DNA from: Methylotenera sp.
GTDB taxonomy: Bacteria > Pseudomonadota > Gammaproteobacteria > Burkholderiales > Methylophilaceae
Direction of reading: 5' to 3'
Assembly: GCF_029945705.1 (NCBI RefSeq)
Contig: NZ_JAQSDC010000045.1
Coordinates: forward strand, 48,583-112,582
DNA: 64,000 nt
In this document: in pieces, positions 1-9,104 of the stretch
Position numbering within the stretch: position 1 is the stretch's first letter
How the letters are laid out: every line of letters begins with the position of its first letter
Notes under the pieces: generated by a model
The model's database searches: none
The model's input: only the letters and a program-made list of their open reading frames with translations
Told to the model about the DNA's origin: nothing
Made by a program: the position numbers and the translations under genes

Positions 1-793
1 GAGAAACTAATAAAATCTCACCGTTGCCACTACAGGCAGCATCACCGACAAAACGCTGTACGCGTTTAGTTTCAATATTAGAAAATTGTGTTTTGAACGG
101 TTTGAAAGATTTAAACATTAAGTTTAAAAATGGCAAAGTATGGGTACCGCAGTCTTGTATCGTTGCATGTAATTTAGGTAGCTTGGCCAGCAATAAAGTG
201 CCTCGCTTCATATTAAAGCAGGCATATTCACCAACGCTACCTAGTACGCCTATGGTGCCAGCGATCATACGGCTGGCGCAGTAGTCACCCACATTGCCTT
301 CAATTAGAATCAAGCCCCGACGCATTTGGTCGCCCACGCGGTCGCCAGCGTTGCCTTTAACAATGACCGTACCGCCACGCATACCTTTGCGTAGGCCTGA
401 AGAAGCGCCACCTAGAAAATCACCTGTATTACCCTCTATTTTGAGCAAGCCGCTTACCATGTTGCATGCAGCAAAAGCTTGTGTGTTGCCTTTGCAGTGT
501 ATGGTTGCATTTTTTAAACCGAAACCTAAATATGCGCCAGCGTCACCCTCTAAAGTGATACTACCGAAGGTCATGTTCTTGCCGACATTATCAAAGTACT
601 GGCTACTATTTTTGAATATAATGTTTTCAGTATCGTCGCCAGTAATTTCAAATAAATCAGAAACGCGTTGATTGTGTAATGAAATTGCACCTATTTGGCT
701 GATGTTCAACCCTTTTAAAAGATCAGGTGTTAACTGCGCGCAATCGAGTGAGTGCGCTAATGGTTGTTTAAGTGTGAATGTAAGTTGTGTCAT
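1..793 (-). CDS. fhcC: Formyltransferase/hydrolase complex subunit C (FhcC), partial
   Basis: Structural subunit of the cytoplasmic Fhc complex, which moves a formyl group from tetrahydromethanopterin to methylofuran and hydrolyses it to formate. Reading from ATG at 793 gives 264 codons with no stop before the window edge; the last visible residues are GNGEILLVS, so only the extreme C-terminus seems missing. The middle holds repeated Gly-rich strands (LEGDAGAYLG, IEGNTGDFLG, VKGNAGDRVG, IEGNVGDYCA, GSVGEYACF), the right-handed helix pattern shared by FwdC/FhcC and the glutamate synthase C-terminal domain. It lies 13 bp after fhcD as the last visible gene of the operon. The family call is firm; the exact end is not visible. 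Confidence 0.93.
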   Translation of the reverse strand, partial: MTQLTFTLKQPLAHSLDCAQLTPDLLKGLNISQIGAISLHNQRVSDLFEITGDDTENIIFKNSSQYFDNVGKNMTFGSITLEGDAGAYLGFGLKNATIHCKGNTQAFAACNMVSGLLKIEGNTGDFLGGASSGLRKGMRGGTVIVKGNAGDRVGDQMRRGLILIEGNVGDYCASRMIAGTIGVLGSVGEYACFNMKRGTLLLAKLPKLHATIQDCGTHTLPFLNLMFKSFKPFKTQFSNIETKRVQRFVGDAACSGNGEILLVS

Positions 794-806
794 TTGGCGG
801 GTCTCA

Positions 807-1715
807 TCATAACTTATGGCCACTCATAATTTCGTGCAATTTAAAATGATGAGGGCCTAATTTCCCACCGTAATTACCAGCCGAGATGCGTTTCACACCA
901 CTTGACTCACCTAAATCACAAATGGCTTGTATGCCAACGCGCATTGATTCGGCAATATCATCAAAGCCAATGCCATCAATCACGATTTCCATCACGCTTT
1001 CGATTTCAGGCGATAACTCTGTATTGGTGGCGCCTTTTAGCGTTGGGCAAAATGCATCGTTGGTTGAGGCAAACATGGTTTTGTATTTGCTACCCACTTT
1101 AGAGCCTGAGCGCACAACGCCACCAGGGAAAGGCATAATCACGTTAGGGATTTTTTTCATCGCAGTGATAGCCGCTTCAGCTGCTGCAAGTGCTGCAGGC
1201 TGAGAGGTGGCTAAAATCAAGAAATTGCCACCGCCAATTGCGCGCACCATACCTGTAGTTTCTTCGCATAAAAATTCGCCATCCATGACTGGCACACGCC
1301 AGTAGCGTTTGGCGGAAATCAACTTAGAGGTTTGGTAACCATCACCAAAAAAGCGTAAATTTTTACCTAGATTGATTTTTTCATCGCTATCGATACCAGA
1401 GAACGCTGCGGCAGTGGGGCAGGTGAGTATGCATTGTCCCATGCGCGTTTCAAGTTGCTGCATCAATACTTTACTGCCCATAGCGAACATTAAAATGCTC
1501 ACGCCCGGTCTGCCATCTGGCGTTTCATCTTCGGTCATTTCACGTTCAATACCAGCTTCTACACCGCAACCAATCACTGAGGTTGCAAAGCCTGTCATTG
1601 CGTTCGCAGCATGATATGCCCATTTTAGGTTTTGAGCCGTGATGATTACACGTGTGCCGCGCATGTTAAATGCTTCAGCAAAGGTTTCATCTATTTGTAC
1701 ACCGTTAATAATCAT
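807..1715 (-). CDS. fhcD: Formylmethanofuran:H4MPT formyltransferase, Fhc subunit D
   Basis: Transfers the formyl group between 5-formyl-tetrahydromethanopterin and the furan cofactor (methylofuran in bacteria) within the Fhc complex. The 302-residue length matches Ftr/FhcD proteins. The start MIINGVQIDETFAEAF and the stretch VIGCGVEAGIER are characteristic, as are FPGGVVRSGSKVGSKY in the second half and the ending GPHHFKLHEIMSG. It follows the PNPOx-like gene by 34 bp and precedes fhcC by 13 bp, so all are probably one transcript. Function rests on family membership; the operon context supports the role in formaldehyde oxidation. Confidence 0.96.
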   Translation of the reverse strand: MIINGVQIDETFAEAFNMRGTRVIITAQNLKWAYHAANAMTGFATSVIGCGVEAGIEREMTEDETPDGRPGVSILMFAMGSKVLMQQLETRMGQCILTCPTAAAFSGIDSDEKINLGKNLRFFGDGYQTSKLISAKRYWRVPVMDGEFLCEETTGMVRAIGGGNFLILATSQPAALAAAEAAITAMKKIPNVIMPFPGGVVRSGSKVGSKYKTMFASTNDAFCPTLKGATNTELSPEIESVMEIVIDGIGFDDIAESMRVGIQAICDLGESSGVKRISAGNYGGKLGPHHFKLHEIMSGHKL

Positions 1716-1749
1716 GAGTTATCTATTAAATAATTAAGCGTCTAATTGG

Positions 1750-2409
1750 TTAAGCATCAGGGGCGCCTGAAATAATCTTACCCACCCATTCTTCAATAGG
1801 AATAATGCCAATTTCTTTGGCTTTCATAGCATCGGTTTCAGGCAAAATATCTTGTACTAAATCTAACTGTTTCCAGCCTGCTAATGGCGTTTCACAATGT
1901 TCGCGAGGTACGTAGCGAGAATCGCGTACTTTTTCCATTTTTGGGATATATCTTGGGCAATTTTGCCAAAGTTCAGATAACTTTACTGTGACAACAAAAT
2001 CAGCTTCTTTGTAGTGTGCCATCAATGCAGGGTCTTTTGAAATGCTCGCAGTGCCTTGCACGCGTAAGCGATTTGGTGTTTCAAAAGAGATAAATAGTAA
2101 ACCAACATTTTGATTTGTAGTGATGTTTCCCATAGAGAAAAACATGCCGTTACCATCGTAACTTGGAAATATCAAAGTAGTCTCATCGAGTACTTTTACA
2201 AAGCCAGCATCACCACCTTTGTATGATGTGGTTGGGCGACCTTGATGGTCAATAGAAGATAAAAAGAACATATTGACGCTAGAAATAAAGCCTTTAGCAC
2301 CCTCATCAAACTCAGTTCTGCAAACCAGTTCTTCTACACGGTCAGCCATGCCTCGTGTGCCAAACTCATCTTGCAGTTTGCGGTGTTGTTCTCCATACAA
2401 TCTACTCAT
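1750..2409 (-). CDS. PNPOx-like FMN-binding split-barrel protein inside the fhc operon
   Basis: A 219-residue protein of the pyridoxamine-5'-phosphate-oxidase-like split barrel class. The barrel core is visible from about residue 40 to 130: a strand reading FFLSSIDHQGRP, then TLIFPSYDGNGMF, then NVGLLFISF followed by LRVQGTASI. That is the usual order for flavin-binding members. The C-terminal third (WQNCPRYIPKM, then a helix around DAMKAKEIG) resembles the longer PNPOx relatives with a conserved CPRYIP segment. It starts 20 bp after fhcA and ends 34 bp before fhcD, same strand, so it is very likely co-transcribed. Substrate unknown: it might bind FMN or a deazaflavin and act on a pathway intermediate, or be a passenger. 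No function is assigned. Confidence 0.85.
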   Translation of the reverse strand: MSRLYGEQHRKLQDEFGTRGMADRVEELVCRTEFDEGAKGFISSVNMFFLSSIDHQGRPTTSYKGGDAGFVKVLDETTLIFPSYDGNGMFFSMGNITTNQNVGLLFISFETPNRLRVQGTASISKDPALMAHYKEADFVVTVKLSELWQNCPRYIPKMEKVRDSRYVPREHCETPLAGWKQLDLVQDILPETDAMKAKEIGIIPIEEWVGKIISGAPDA

Positions 2410-2429
2410 TTTGGTTTCTCGTTTTAAAA

Positions 2430-4106
2430 TTAGTGAGAGGCTTTTTTATTTTCATGGACAATAATGCTACCGCGTCCATCATTACTGATTTCATCATCAT
2501 TTATCTTAAAACTATCTAATTGCATCGTGTGATATTTGTCAAAATAGTCTTTTAAATCTTTTTCTACAGCAATGTCGAAAGAAGGTTTGGCGGTATGTGT
2601 TGCGCCCCAAACGACTTTAACCACTTTACCGTCTTTTACGACTAACTCACCATCTTTGAATACATAATCAGGTTTTGCGAACATTGCTTCACGGTCGGTT
2701 TGATCTGTGTAAACCGTAATGTCTGCACCTGCACCAATTCCTAAGTGTCCGCGGTCGTTCAAGCCGATGAGGTTGGCTGCACCTGCACGCGTCATAATGG
2801 CAATTTCGTATAAGCTGTATTCGCGGTCTAGCGAAGTTAAATTACTCATAGCTTGTGCGTCTAAATTCAGTTTGGCAAAGGCTTCGTTTCTAAAGGTTTT
2901 ATCCATTAATAAACGAATCAAATGCGGATAGCTAGTAAATGGCGCGCCGTTTGGATGGTCAGTGGTTAAGAAAATGCGCCAAGGGTCTTCGACTGATAAG
3001 AATATTTCTAGTCCAATTGCCCATTGCAAAGCGTTGACGTAGTTTTGATCTTTGTATCTAAATGGCACCACGCCACAACCGGCATCACATTCAATATCCA
3101 TAATGACGGATTTTTTTGGGTTGGCATGTTTTGCATTCAATTGCTGCATCATATTATCACCTGATGCGGTCACAGTTTGACCAAATAAAATCTGACCCAC
3201 ATCGGCAGTGATATGTTTGTTTTTATTTAATGCTTCTGAGATTTGTGCCGCGGCGGATGAAAACTTTTTATCGCCTTCTGTGCCATAACTATGAAACTGA
3301 ATATGCGTAAGATGCATTGGTACGCCATCAGATGCGCTCATGGTGTCTAGCGTGGTTTGGAAGTTACCAGCCGCGCCTAAATTATTGCAATGCACATGTA
3401 AAGGCTTGGCAATGCCAAGTTGATGCACAGCGGTACTTAAGCTTTTTAATATTTCACGTGGCGTAACTTGGTAGTGGCTATTATTTTCGTCTAAATCTAA
3501 TCTGCGCTGATTGAACTTGAATGCGTTAATGCCACCCGGATTCACCACCTTAATGCCGATGGATTGTGTAGCATGCAATATCCATGCTACATAATCATTA
3601 ATCGCTTTTTGATCTTTTTTTGCCGTCAACATGCGTAAAAAGTAATCATCATTACCCAGCATGGCATAACCGCCTTTGTCTATCATTGGCGTATCGGCCA
3701 TTTCTAGATGCGTTTGGCGTGCATTCACAGGCATGAGCGCGGGCTCAAAAGCGGCGGTGTAACCCATTTCTATGTAGCGGAAACCTGTATCGGTCGCGCT
3801 AGGTGTAGCATTATGGCTGCAACTCGGCGTGCAAATGTGCGCTTCAGGCTCAGTGTACTTTTTAGTTTCTTGATATTCTGGCAACATCATGCGAGCAATG
3901 TTGACCTTGCCGCCACCAATATGGCTATGCATATCAATTGCGCCCGCCATCACTACTTTGCCAGTTAAGTCGTAAGTTTGTGTGATTTTTTCAGTAGCGC
4001 TAGGCTTGGCAATAATCCGACCATTTTTGATATAAATATCTTGAACCACACCATCTTTGCCTGAGGTTGGATCGTAAATTCTGCCGTTTTTAAGAAGGGT
4101 AATCAT
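2430..4106 (-). CDS. fhcA: Formylmethanofuran dehydrogenase-like subunit A, Fhc hydrolase
   Basis: Amidohydrolase subunit (558 aa) that hydrolyses formyl-methylofuran to formate. The metal ligands expected from the FwdA/FhcA family are visible: HSH at residues 60-62 (GAIDMHSHIGGG), a candidate carboxylated lysine near 186 (GIKVVNPGG), HVH at 237-239, LTH at 268 and the catalytic Asp at 383 (TTDHPNGAPF). The N-terminal NGRIYDPTSG and the C-terminal GHLGIGAGADITVY are the small beta-sandwich typical of amidohydrolases. It overlaps the end of fhcB by 4 bp (ATGA), indicating translational coupling, and is followed 20 bp later by the PNPOx-like gene. Confidence 0.96.
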   Translation of the reverse strand: MITLLKNGRIYDPTSGKDGVVQDIYIKNGRIIAKPSATEKITQTYDLTGKVVMAGAIDMHSHIGGGKVNIARMMLPEYQETKKYTEPEAHICTPSCSHNATPSATDTGFRYIEMGYTAAFEPALMPVNARQTHLEMADTPMIDKGGYAMLGNDDYFLRMLTAKKDQKAINDYVAWILHATQSIGIKVVNPGGINAFKFNQRRLDLDENNSHYQVTPREILKSLSTAVHQLGIAKPLHVHCNNLGAAGNFQTTLDTMSASDGVPMHLTHIQFHSYGTEGDKKFSSAAAQISEALNKNKHITADVGQILFGQTVTASGDNMMQQLNAKHANPKKSVIMDIECDAGCGVVPFRYKDQNYVNALQWAIGLEIFLSVEDPWRIFLTTDHPNGAPFTSYPHLIRLLMDKTFRNEAFAKLNLDAQAMSNLTSLDREYSLYEIAIMTRAGAANLIGLNDRGHLGIGAGADITVYTDQTDREAMFAKPDYVFKDGELVVKDGKVVKVVWGATHTAKPSFDIAVEKDLKDYFDKYHTMQLDSFKINDDEISNDGRGSIIVHENKKASH

Positions 4107-5326
4107 GCAAGTTTCGCCTCGATTTGGCTGATGACGTCACTTAAACTTAGAAGCTCACTATTGCGTAATTTTTTAAGCGGCATAGCAACGGAGCTATCCA
4201 TTCTAAACATAGTGCCAGTGTGGTCAACCCCAGGGATGCCTACTGGAATAAACACATCAGGCTGCTTTTCAAACTGCATATCAGGATGGCCGATTACAAT
4301 GGTTGGTGCGTCACAAGTAGGTGGCTGATACGCATTAAACGTACTAATCCACAACAACGCATCGCAACGGTTAAGTTGATTCTTTGTAGAAAAATGATAA
4401 GCGTCATACTCAGGGTGACCATTCACGAAGCGATTTCTAGTAGGGTAGCCTGATAGCCAAGTGCTAGTATTGTTAACGCTAGAGTCGCCATCGCCAGAGT
4501 TGAGCGGTAAGCCTGCGACGCGATTAGTTTCATTCAATTTAGAAATGAGTTGGGTAATGCTTTGAACGGTGAGTTCAGCCTGTGGAAACTTTAAGGCACT
4601 AGCTGACCATACGACTACGCCATATTTGGCGGTTTTTAATTTTTCTAGAATCTGTTTAAGTGACGCGATTGTTACGCCGCCAATCAAGTCATTATCAGGC
4701 TTTTTATTCAGTGGGTTCTTAGCATTCATCAGCGCATTTAGTGCGCTCATGATTTCAGGTAGCTTCACAGTTTCTTCAGCAAGGCCTAAATACATGACTT
4801 CAGGCTTAGGCTTATTGAATAAAGTGTTGGTATTCCAAACTAATTTCTCAAAAAAACGTGGGTAACTGCTTACAATATCAGTGCCAATTGCCAAAATCAC
4901 ATCAGCACGATTTTTAATTTCAGTAAGCGTTGTCGTTTGCCAACCGCTATTTTGCATCGCTAAAGTGTTGCGCACAGTGCCTTCGGAGTGCATATGGTCT
5001 AGCGTGGCACTAGTTTTTTCTGCCAAGCGCATGGTTGAGCGCATGCCCTGTACTTCCGTGCCTAAGCCCGCAAACAGTGGATGATTCGCTTTACTTAGAA
5101 TGTTAGCAGCAGCTTGAATTGCACTGTTTAAATCGGTAGGTTTCCCTGCTACGCTAGGCTTAGCGTAGCTTTCAGAAAAAGCTTTTTCAAAAAAGCTAAT
5201 CCCTTTAACGCAAGCATTGTTGATGCTTACGGGAGAGTTTGAATTTAATACCAAATCATCGCACAGCAAACCACAAGCGGGGCAGCAATGCGTGATTGGT
5301 AAAGTTGTATTGATTGATGGTTTCAT
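4103..5326 (-). CDS. fhcB: Formylmethanofuran dehydrogenase-like subunit B (FhcB)
   Basis: First gene of the fhc operon, 407 aa. It belongs to the molybdopterin-oxidoreductase-like FwdB/FhcB family; in bacteria the subunit has a structural role in the Fhc complex rather than a redox one. The N-terminus has four cysteines (Cys15, Cys18, Cys22, Cys39; CPACGLLCDD then NNACVKG) in the spacing that holds a 4Fe-4S cluster in formate-dehydrogenase relatives. The length is close to archaeal FwdB. Stretches such as FAGLGTEVQGMRSTMRLAEK and NAYQPPTCDAPTIVIGHPD are family-like. The stop overlaps the fhcA start. I see no strong Shine-Dalgarno before the ATG at 5326. Confidence 0.95.
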   Translation of the reverse strand: MKPSINTTLPITHCCPACGLLCDDLVLNSNSPVSINNACVKGISFFEKAFSESYAKPSVAGKPTDLNSAIQAAANILSKANHPLFAGLGTEVQGMRSTMRLAEKTSATLDHMHSEGTVRNTLAMQNSGWQTTTLTEIKNRADVILAIGTDIVSSYPRFFEKLVWNTNTLFNKPKPEVMYLGLAEETVKLPEIMSALNALMNAKNPLNKKPDNDLIGGVTIASLKQILEKLKTAKYGVVVWSASALKFPQAELTVQSITQLISKLNETNRVAGLPLNSGDGDSSVNNTSTWLSGYPTRNRFVNGHPEYDAYHFSTKNQLNRCDALLWISTFNAYQPPTCDAPTIVIGHPDMQFEKQPDVFIPVGIPGVDHTGTMFRMDSSVAMPLKKLRNSELLSLSDVISQIEAKLA

Positions 5327-5691
5327 TAACTATCATTCTGCCACATTGTTACAAAATTGAAACAACAATTAAGCATGTAAATATAAGTTTGTTTTTAAAG
5401 TTAACATGAAAAGTAATATGACGAATGCCCAGCGCTTCTTTCGCAATTTAGCACGAGTAGTCTTTAATGAAGCGAAGCGGAGTCAGGGATTAGCAATTAT
5501 TTAGTTGTCCTTGATTTTATTAAATTTCATAGTGGCTATGCATGCTTCTATCCTTAAATAATCAATGATTACCCTAAAGCAGATTAATGCTTTATAAAAA
5601 GATGACATGAATGATTAAATGGTGGTTTATTTAAAGTGCTAAAAATGGTATTTTATCGTTCTTTTCAATAAGTTAATTTAATGGAGTTGTT
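5327..5691. other. Divergent intergenic region between fhcB and ndk
   Basis: 365 bases without a credible gene. It must hold the promoters for the leftward fhc operon and the rightward ndk gene. A possible ndk -10 is TATTTT near 5650, preceded by TGG. GGAG at 5682-5685 is the ndk ribosome binding site. Around 5430-5490 a somewhat GC-richer patch has a short inverted repeat (CGCTTC ... GAAGCG). I cannot name it as any known element. Confidence 0.6.
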
Positions 5692-6096
5692 ATGGCTGTT
5701 CAACGCACGCTTTCTATCATCAAACCTGATGCAGTGGCAAAAAATGTAATCGGTAAAATTCTTACGCGTTTTGAAAACGCAGGTTTAAAAATTGTTGAAG
5801 CGAAAATGGCTCAATTAACTCAAGCGCAAGCTGAAGGTTTCTATGCAGTTCACGCTGCGCGTCCATTCTTTGCCGATTTAGTAAAATTCATGATTTCAGG
5901 CCCAGTGATGATTCAAGCGCTTGAAGGCGAAAACGCTGTTCAAGTTAACCGTGACTTAATGGGTGCTACTAACCCAAAAGAAGCGGCTGCAGGTACTATT
6001 CGTGCTGATTTCGCAGAAAGCATTGATGCTAATGCAGTTCATGGTTCAGATTCAGCAGAGAATGCTGCAATTGAAATCAAATACTTTTTTGGTTAA
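5692..6096 (+). CDS. ndk: Nucleoside diphosphate kinase
   Basis: Transfers the terminal phosphate from ATP to nucleoside diphosphates via a phospho-histidine, balancing NTP and dNTP pools. The catalytic histidine is His117 in NAVHGSDS, and the N-terminal motif [10 protein letters not shown] is the family signature. The protein has 134 residues, slightly shorter than E. coli Ndk, with no missing core element. A GGAG Shine-Dalgarno lies 6 bases before the ATG. It starts a rightward series (ndk, rlmN, pilW, rodZ, ispG, hisS) common in betaproteobacteria. Confidence 0.97.
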   Translation: MAVQRTLSIIKPDAVAKNVIGKILTRFENAGLKIVEAKMAQLTQAQAEGFYAVHAARPFFADLVKFMISGPVMIQALEGENAVQVNRDLMGATNPKEAAAGTIRADFAESIDANAVHGSDSAENAAIEIKYFFG

Positions 6097-6112
6097 TTAG
6101 GTAAAAACAATT

Positions 6113-7216
6113 TTGATCAATTTGCTCAATTTCAATCAGCCACAACTGGCGCAATGGTTCGCAGAACAAGGCGAGAAGCCTTTTCGTGCCAAGCAGTTAA
6201 TGCGTTGGATGCATCATTTTGGGGTGCATGATTTTGAGCAGATGACTGATATTGCCAAAGTATTACGTGAAAAGTTGGTTGTAGAAGCCGAAATCACTTT
6301 GCCAACTGTGCAGTTAGAGCAAGTGTCTAATGACGGTACGCGTAAGTGGTTGATTGGTACTGACACAGCTAATAGCATTGAAACCGTGTTTATCCCTGAG
6401 GATGATCGCGGTACTTTGTGCATTTCAAGCCAAGTAGGTTGCGCACTTGAATGCACGTTTTGTAGTACAGGCCGTCAAGGCTTTAACCGAAATTTAAGTG
6501 TTTCAGAGATTATTGGTCAGCTGGCCATTGCTAACCAGTCGCTGAGGCAAGAAAGTGGATACGATTTGCTTTCGGCAAATGATCGTATCATTAGTAATGT
6601 AGTGATGATGGGCATGGGCGAGCCATTGGCAAACTACGATAACGTAGTCACCGCCATGCAAATCATGTTGGATGATAATGCTTATGGCTTAAGCCGCCGC
6701 CGTGTAACGCTGTCCACCAGTGGTATGGTGCCAGCGATGGACAGGCTAAAGGAGGATTGCCCTGTGGCCCTTGCCGTTTCCTTGCACGCGCCTAACGATG
6801 CGTTGCGCGATGTCATTGTGCCTATCAATAAAAAATATCCACTTAAAGAGTTAATGGCAGCATGTAATCGCTATTTAGAAAAAGCACCACGTGATTTTGT
6901 TACGTTTGAATACGTGATGTTGGATGGCGTAAACGATACGGTAGAACATGCGCATCAGTTGCTAGATTTGGTAAGAAATGTGTCTTGCAAATTCAATTTA
7001 ATCCCGTTTAATCCGTTTCCAAATAGTGGCTACGACACTTCTAAGGCTAGCCATATTCGAGTATTTCGCGATATTCTCATGCAGGCTGGTTACGTTGTGA
7101 CCGTGCGTAAAACCCGCGGTGAGGATATTGATGCAGCTTGTGGTCAGCTAGCTGGCAAAGTATTGGATAAAACCAAACGTACAGCAAACAGAATTCCAAT
7201 TGAGGTTGTTGAATGA
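6113..7216 (+). CDS. rlmN: 23S rRNA (adenine-2503-C2)/tRNA A37 methyltransferase RlmN
   Basis: Radical-SAM enzyme that methylates C2 of A2503 in 23S rRNA and A37 of some tRNAs. The 4Fe-4S/SAM motif CxxxCxxC is at Cys110, Cys114 and Cys117 ([13 protein letters not shown]), and the second catalytic cysteine is in DIDAACGQL near residue 344. The 367-aa length is normal. The start is TTG at 6113: the following INLLNF aligns with the conserved N-terminus and no ATG fits better. It begins 16 bp after ndk and overlaps pilW by 4 bp (ATGA). Confidence 0.97.
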   Translation: MINLLNFNQPQLAQWFAEQGEKPFRAKQLMRWMHHFGVHDFEQMTDIAKVLREKLVVEAEITLPTVQLEQVSNDGTRKWLIGTDTANSIETVFIPEDDRGTLCISSQVGCALECTFCSTGRQGFNRNLSVSEIIGQLAIANQSLRQESGYDLLSANDRIISNVVMMGMGEPLANYDNVVTAMQIMLDDNAYGLSRRRVTLSTSGMVPAMDRLKEDCPVALAVSLHAPNDALRDVIVPINKKYPLKELMAACNRYLEKAPRDFVTFEYVMLDGVNDTVEHAHQLLDLVRNVSCKFNLIPFNPFPNSGYDTSKASHIRVFRDILMQAGYVVTVRKTRGEDIDAACGQLAGKVLDKTKRTANRIPIEVVE

Positions 7217-7986
7217 GACCAGAGATGAAGTTAAGTGCTTTAAAATTATTGTTTACCTTGTTGGTGATTGGTTCGTTTAGTGCGGGCTGCGCTAATCAGC
7301 AGCAGCAAGAAAAAGACAATGAGAACACAAAATCTCGCGCACGCGCACACACTGATTTGGGTGCGGTGTATTTTCAGCAAAAACAATTGGAAATTGCACT
7401 AGAGGAATTTAACAGTGCGATCAAAATAGATCCAAGTTTTGCTTCAGCATACAATGGTCTGGGCTTAGTGAATGCTGAGCTTGGTAAAGATGATGTTGCC
7501 GATGCGAATTTTAGAAAATCAATTCAGTTAGAACCATCAAACTCTGAAGCGCATAACAATTATGGCAGTTTTTTGTGTGCTAGAAACAGAGTGGATGAAT
7601 CTATCCCTGAGTTTTTAGCTGCGGTTAAAAATCCTCTATATGCCACGCCAGCAATGGCTTATACCAATGCAGCTATTTGTTCTATGCGCAAAAAGAATAT
7701 GGCAGGAGCTGAAAATTACTTGCAACAAGCTTTGCAAATTGAGCCACTTTCGCAGGTTGCGGCCTATCAGCTGGCATTACTACAATTTAAACGTAATGAT
7801 GCGGTTGCAGCTAAAAAAACTTTACAAAATGTGATGTTAAGTCGACCAAGCCCAGAGGTTTTATGGTTGGGCATTCAGGTCGAGCGTGTAGTTGGTGGAA
7901 AAGATGCCGAAGCTAGTTATGCTTTGCAATTAAGGCGCCAGTATCCAGATTCTGAACAAGCTAAGTTGTTAGAGAGTGGAAAGTAA
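7213..7986 (+). CDS. pilW: Type IV pilus biogenesis/stability lipoprotein PilW (PilF), TPR protein
   Basis: Outer-membrane pilotin-like lipoprotein needed in its family for secretin assembly or pilus stability. The 257-residue product has a lipoprotein signal ([15 protein letters not shown], Cys around residue 27). It is followed by tetratricopeptide repeats: [20 protein letters not shown], then [20 protein letters not shown], then [19 protein letters not shown]. The start overlaps the rlmN stop; an internal ATG at 7225 would also give a complete signal peptide. The rlmN-pilW-rodZ-ispG order is the usual one in beta- and gammaproteobacteria and supports the call. Confidence 0.9.
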   Translation: MRPEMKLSALKLLFTLLVIGSFSAGCANQQQQEKDNENTKSRARAHTDLGAVYFQQKQLEIALEEFNSAIKIDPSFASAYNGLGLVNAELGKDDVADANFRKSIQLEPSNSEAHNNYGSFLCARNRVDESIPEFLAAVKNPLYATPAMAYTNAAICSMRKKNMAGAENYLQQALQIEPLSQVAAYQLALLQFKRNDAVAAKKTLQNVMLSRPSPEVLWLGIQVERVVGGKDAEASYALQLRRQYPDSEQAKLLESGK

Positions 7987-7988
7987 CC

Positions 7989-9101
7989 ATGGCTGATGAA
8001 GGTATAGTAAATCTTGCAGAGACAGAAGTGATAGGTTTTGCGCCACTGGGCGAGGTCTTTTTTGAGGTAAGGAATGCCAAAAAGTTAGCATTAAAAGACG
8101 TATCTAATAATTTGCGTTTAAGTATTAAGCAAATTGAAGCTTTAGAGAGTGATAATTTCTCTAGTTTGCCTCCAGCAATGATTACCCGCGGCTTTATACG
8201 TAATTATGCGCGTTTTTTGGAATTAGATGCCGAGCCTTTGTTGGCGAGCTATCGTGCGCGTATGCCAGACGCTTCGCCCACTACGCTAAGTGTAAAAACA
8301 TCTATGAACCAAGTAATGCCAGGTAAAGAGGGCTCTGCTCTACCAAAATATATGGTGCTGAGTAGTTTAGTTCTAATTGCTGTGGCTGCTTGGTTTTACT
8401 ACATGAATTACATGCAAAAACCAGCACAGCAAGAAATTGAAAGTGTTGCTAGCTCAACATCAGAAACGGCCGCTCCAGAAGTTGCCGTGTTGCCAGAAGT
8501 TGCACTGCCTGCAGCTGAACGTTTAGCCCAAGCTGTCGAAGCCGAAGCCGCGCTGAGTGCACCAGCCCCAGTGGTTGGTGATATTAAAGAAGTGCCCAAT
8601 CAAGTTACGCCAAATCAAGATGCGCAGAGCACCGCAGCAGCGTTACCTAAAGCTGAACAAGCGCATCAGGCGCAAGCAAATGGCTCAGTGCTTACTACAC
8701 AAAATCTACAGTTGCCAAAAGATACCACTGTGGATTTCAATACATTAAAAGATAATGCAGCAAAAACAGCACCGACTGCAGTAAGTGCAAAGACTATTTC
8801 TAGTGGTGTTAAAGTACCCGAGCTCGCTAAGACTAGCCTAAAATCTGACAGTTCAATAGCTGCAATTAAAGGCGTCAATATTGCGGTAACAGAGCAAACT
8901 TGGGCACGCGTAACAGATAAGACTGGCGCGGTGGTTTATGAAAAAATGCTACAGGCAAATAGCGAAGATGGCTTCAACGGCTTGCCGCCTTTTAAAGTGC
9001 TGATTGGCAATGCCAAAGCAACCAAGCTTACTTTTTTAGGTCAAAATGTTGATTTGAGCGATAAAACTAAAAATAATGTTGCTCGCCTAACTTTGGAGTA
9101 A
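7989..9101 (+). CDS. rodZ: Cytoskeletal protein RodZ
   Basis: Inner-membrane protein that links MreB to the elongation machinery. The layout of the 370 residues is clear: a cytoplasmic Xre-like helix-turn-helix domain at about 22-90 (FFEVRNAKKLALKDVSNNLR, then FIRNYARFLELD), one membrane span at about 121-139, a low-complexity Ala/Pro/Glu periplasmic linker, and a C-terminal DUF4115 domain (VNIAVTEQTWARVTDKTG ... FKVLIGNA). The spacing to pilW is 2 bp and to ispG 3 bp, so translation is probably coupled. Confidence 0.93.
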   Translation: MADEGIVNLAETEVIGFAPLGEVFFEVRNAKKLALKDVSNNLRLSIKQIEALESDNFSSLPPAMITRGFIRNYARFLELDAEPLLASYRARMPDASPTTLSVKTSMNQVMPGKEGSALPKYMVLSSLVLIAVAAWFYYMNYMQKPAQQEIESVASSTSETAAPEVAVLPEVALPAAERLAQAVEAEAALSAPAPVVGDIKEVPNQVTPNQDAQSTAAALPKAEQAHQAQANGSVLTTQNLQLPKDTTVDFNTLKDNAAKTAPTAVSAKTISSGVKVPELAKTSLKSDSSIAAIKGVNIAVTEQTWARVTDKTGAVVYEKMLQANSEDGFNGLPPFKVLIGNAKATKLTFLGQNVDLSDKTKNNVARLTLE

Positions 9102-9104
9102 TCA

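Noticed and set aside
24..671. Two rightward open frames at the left edge (86 and 125 aa)
   Set aside because: They lie antisense to fhcC, whose own frame gives a clear FhcC protein with Gly-rich repeats; the rightward products have no recognisable pattern.
5401..5500. GC-richer patch considered as a small RNA or tRNA
   Set aside because: No cloverleaf, no clear promoter-terminator pair and only a 6-bp inverted repeat.
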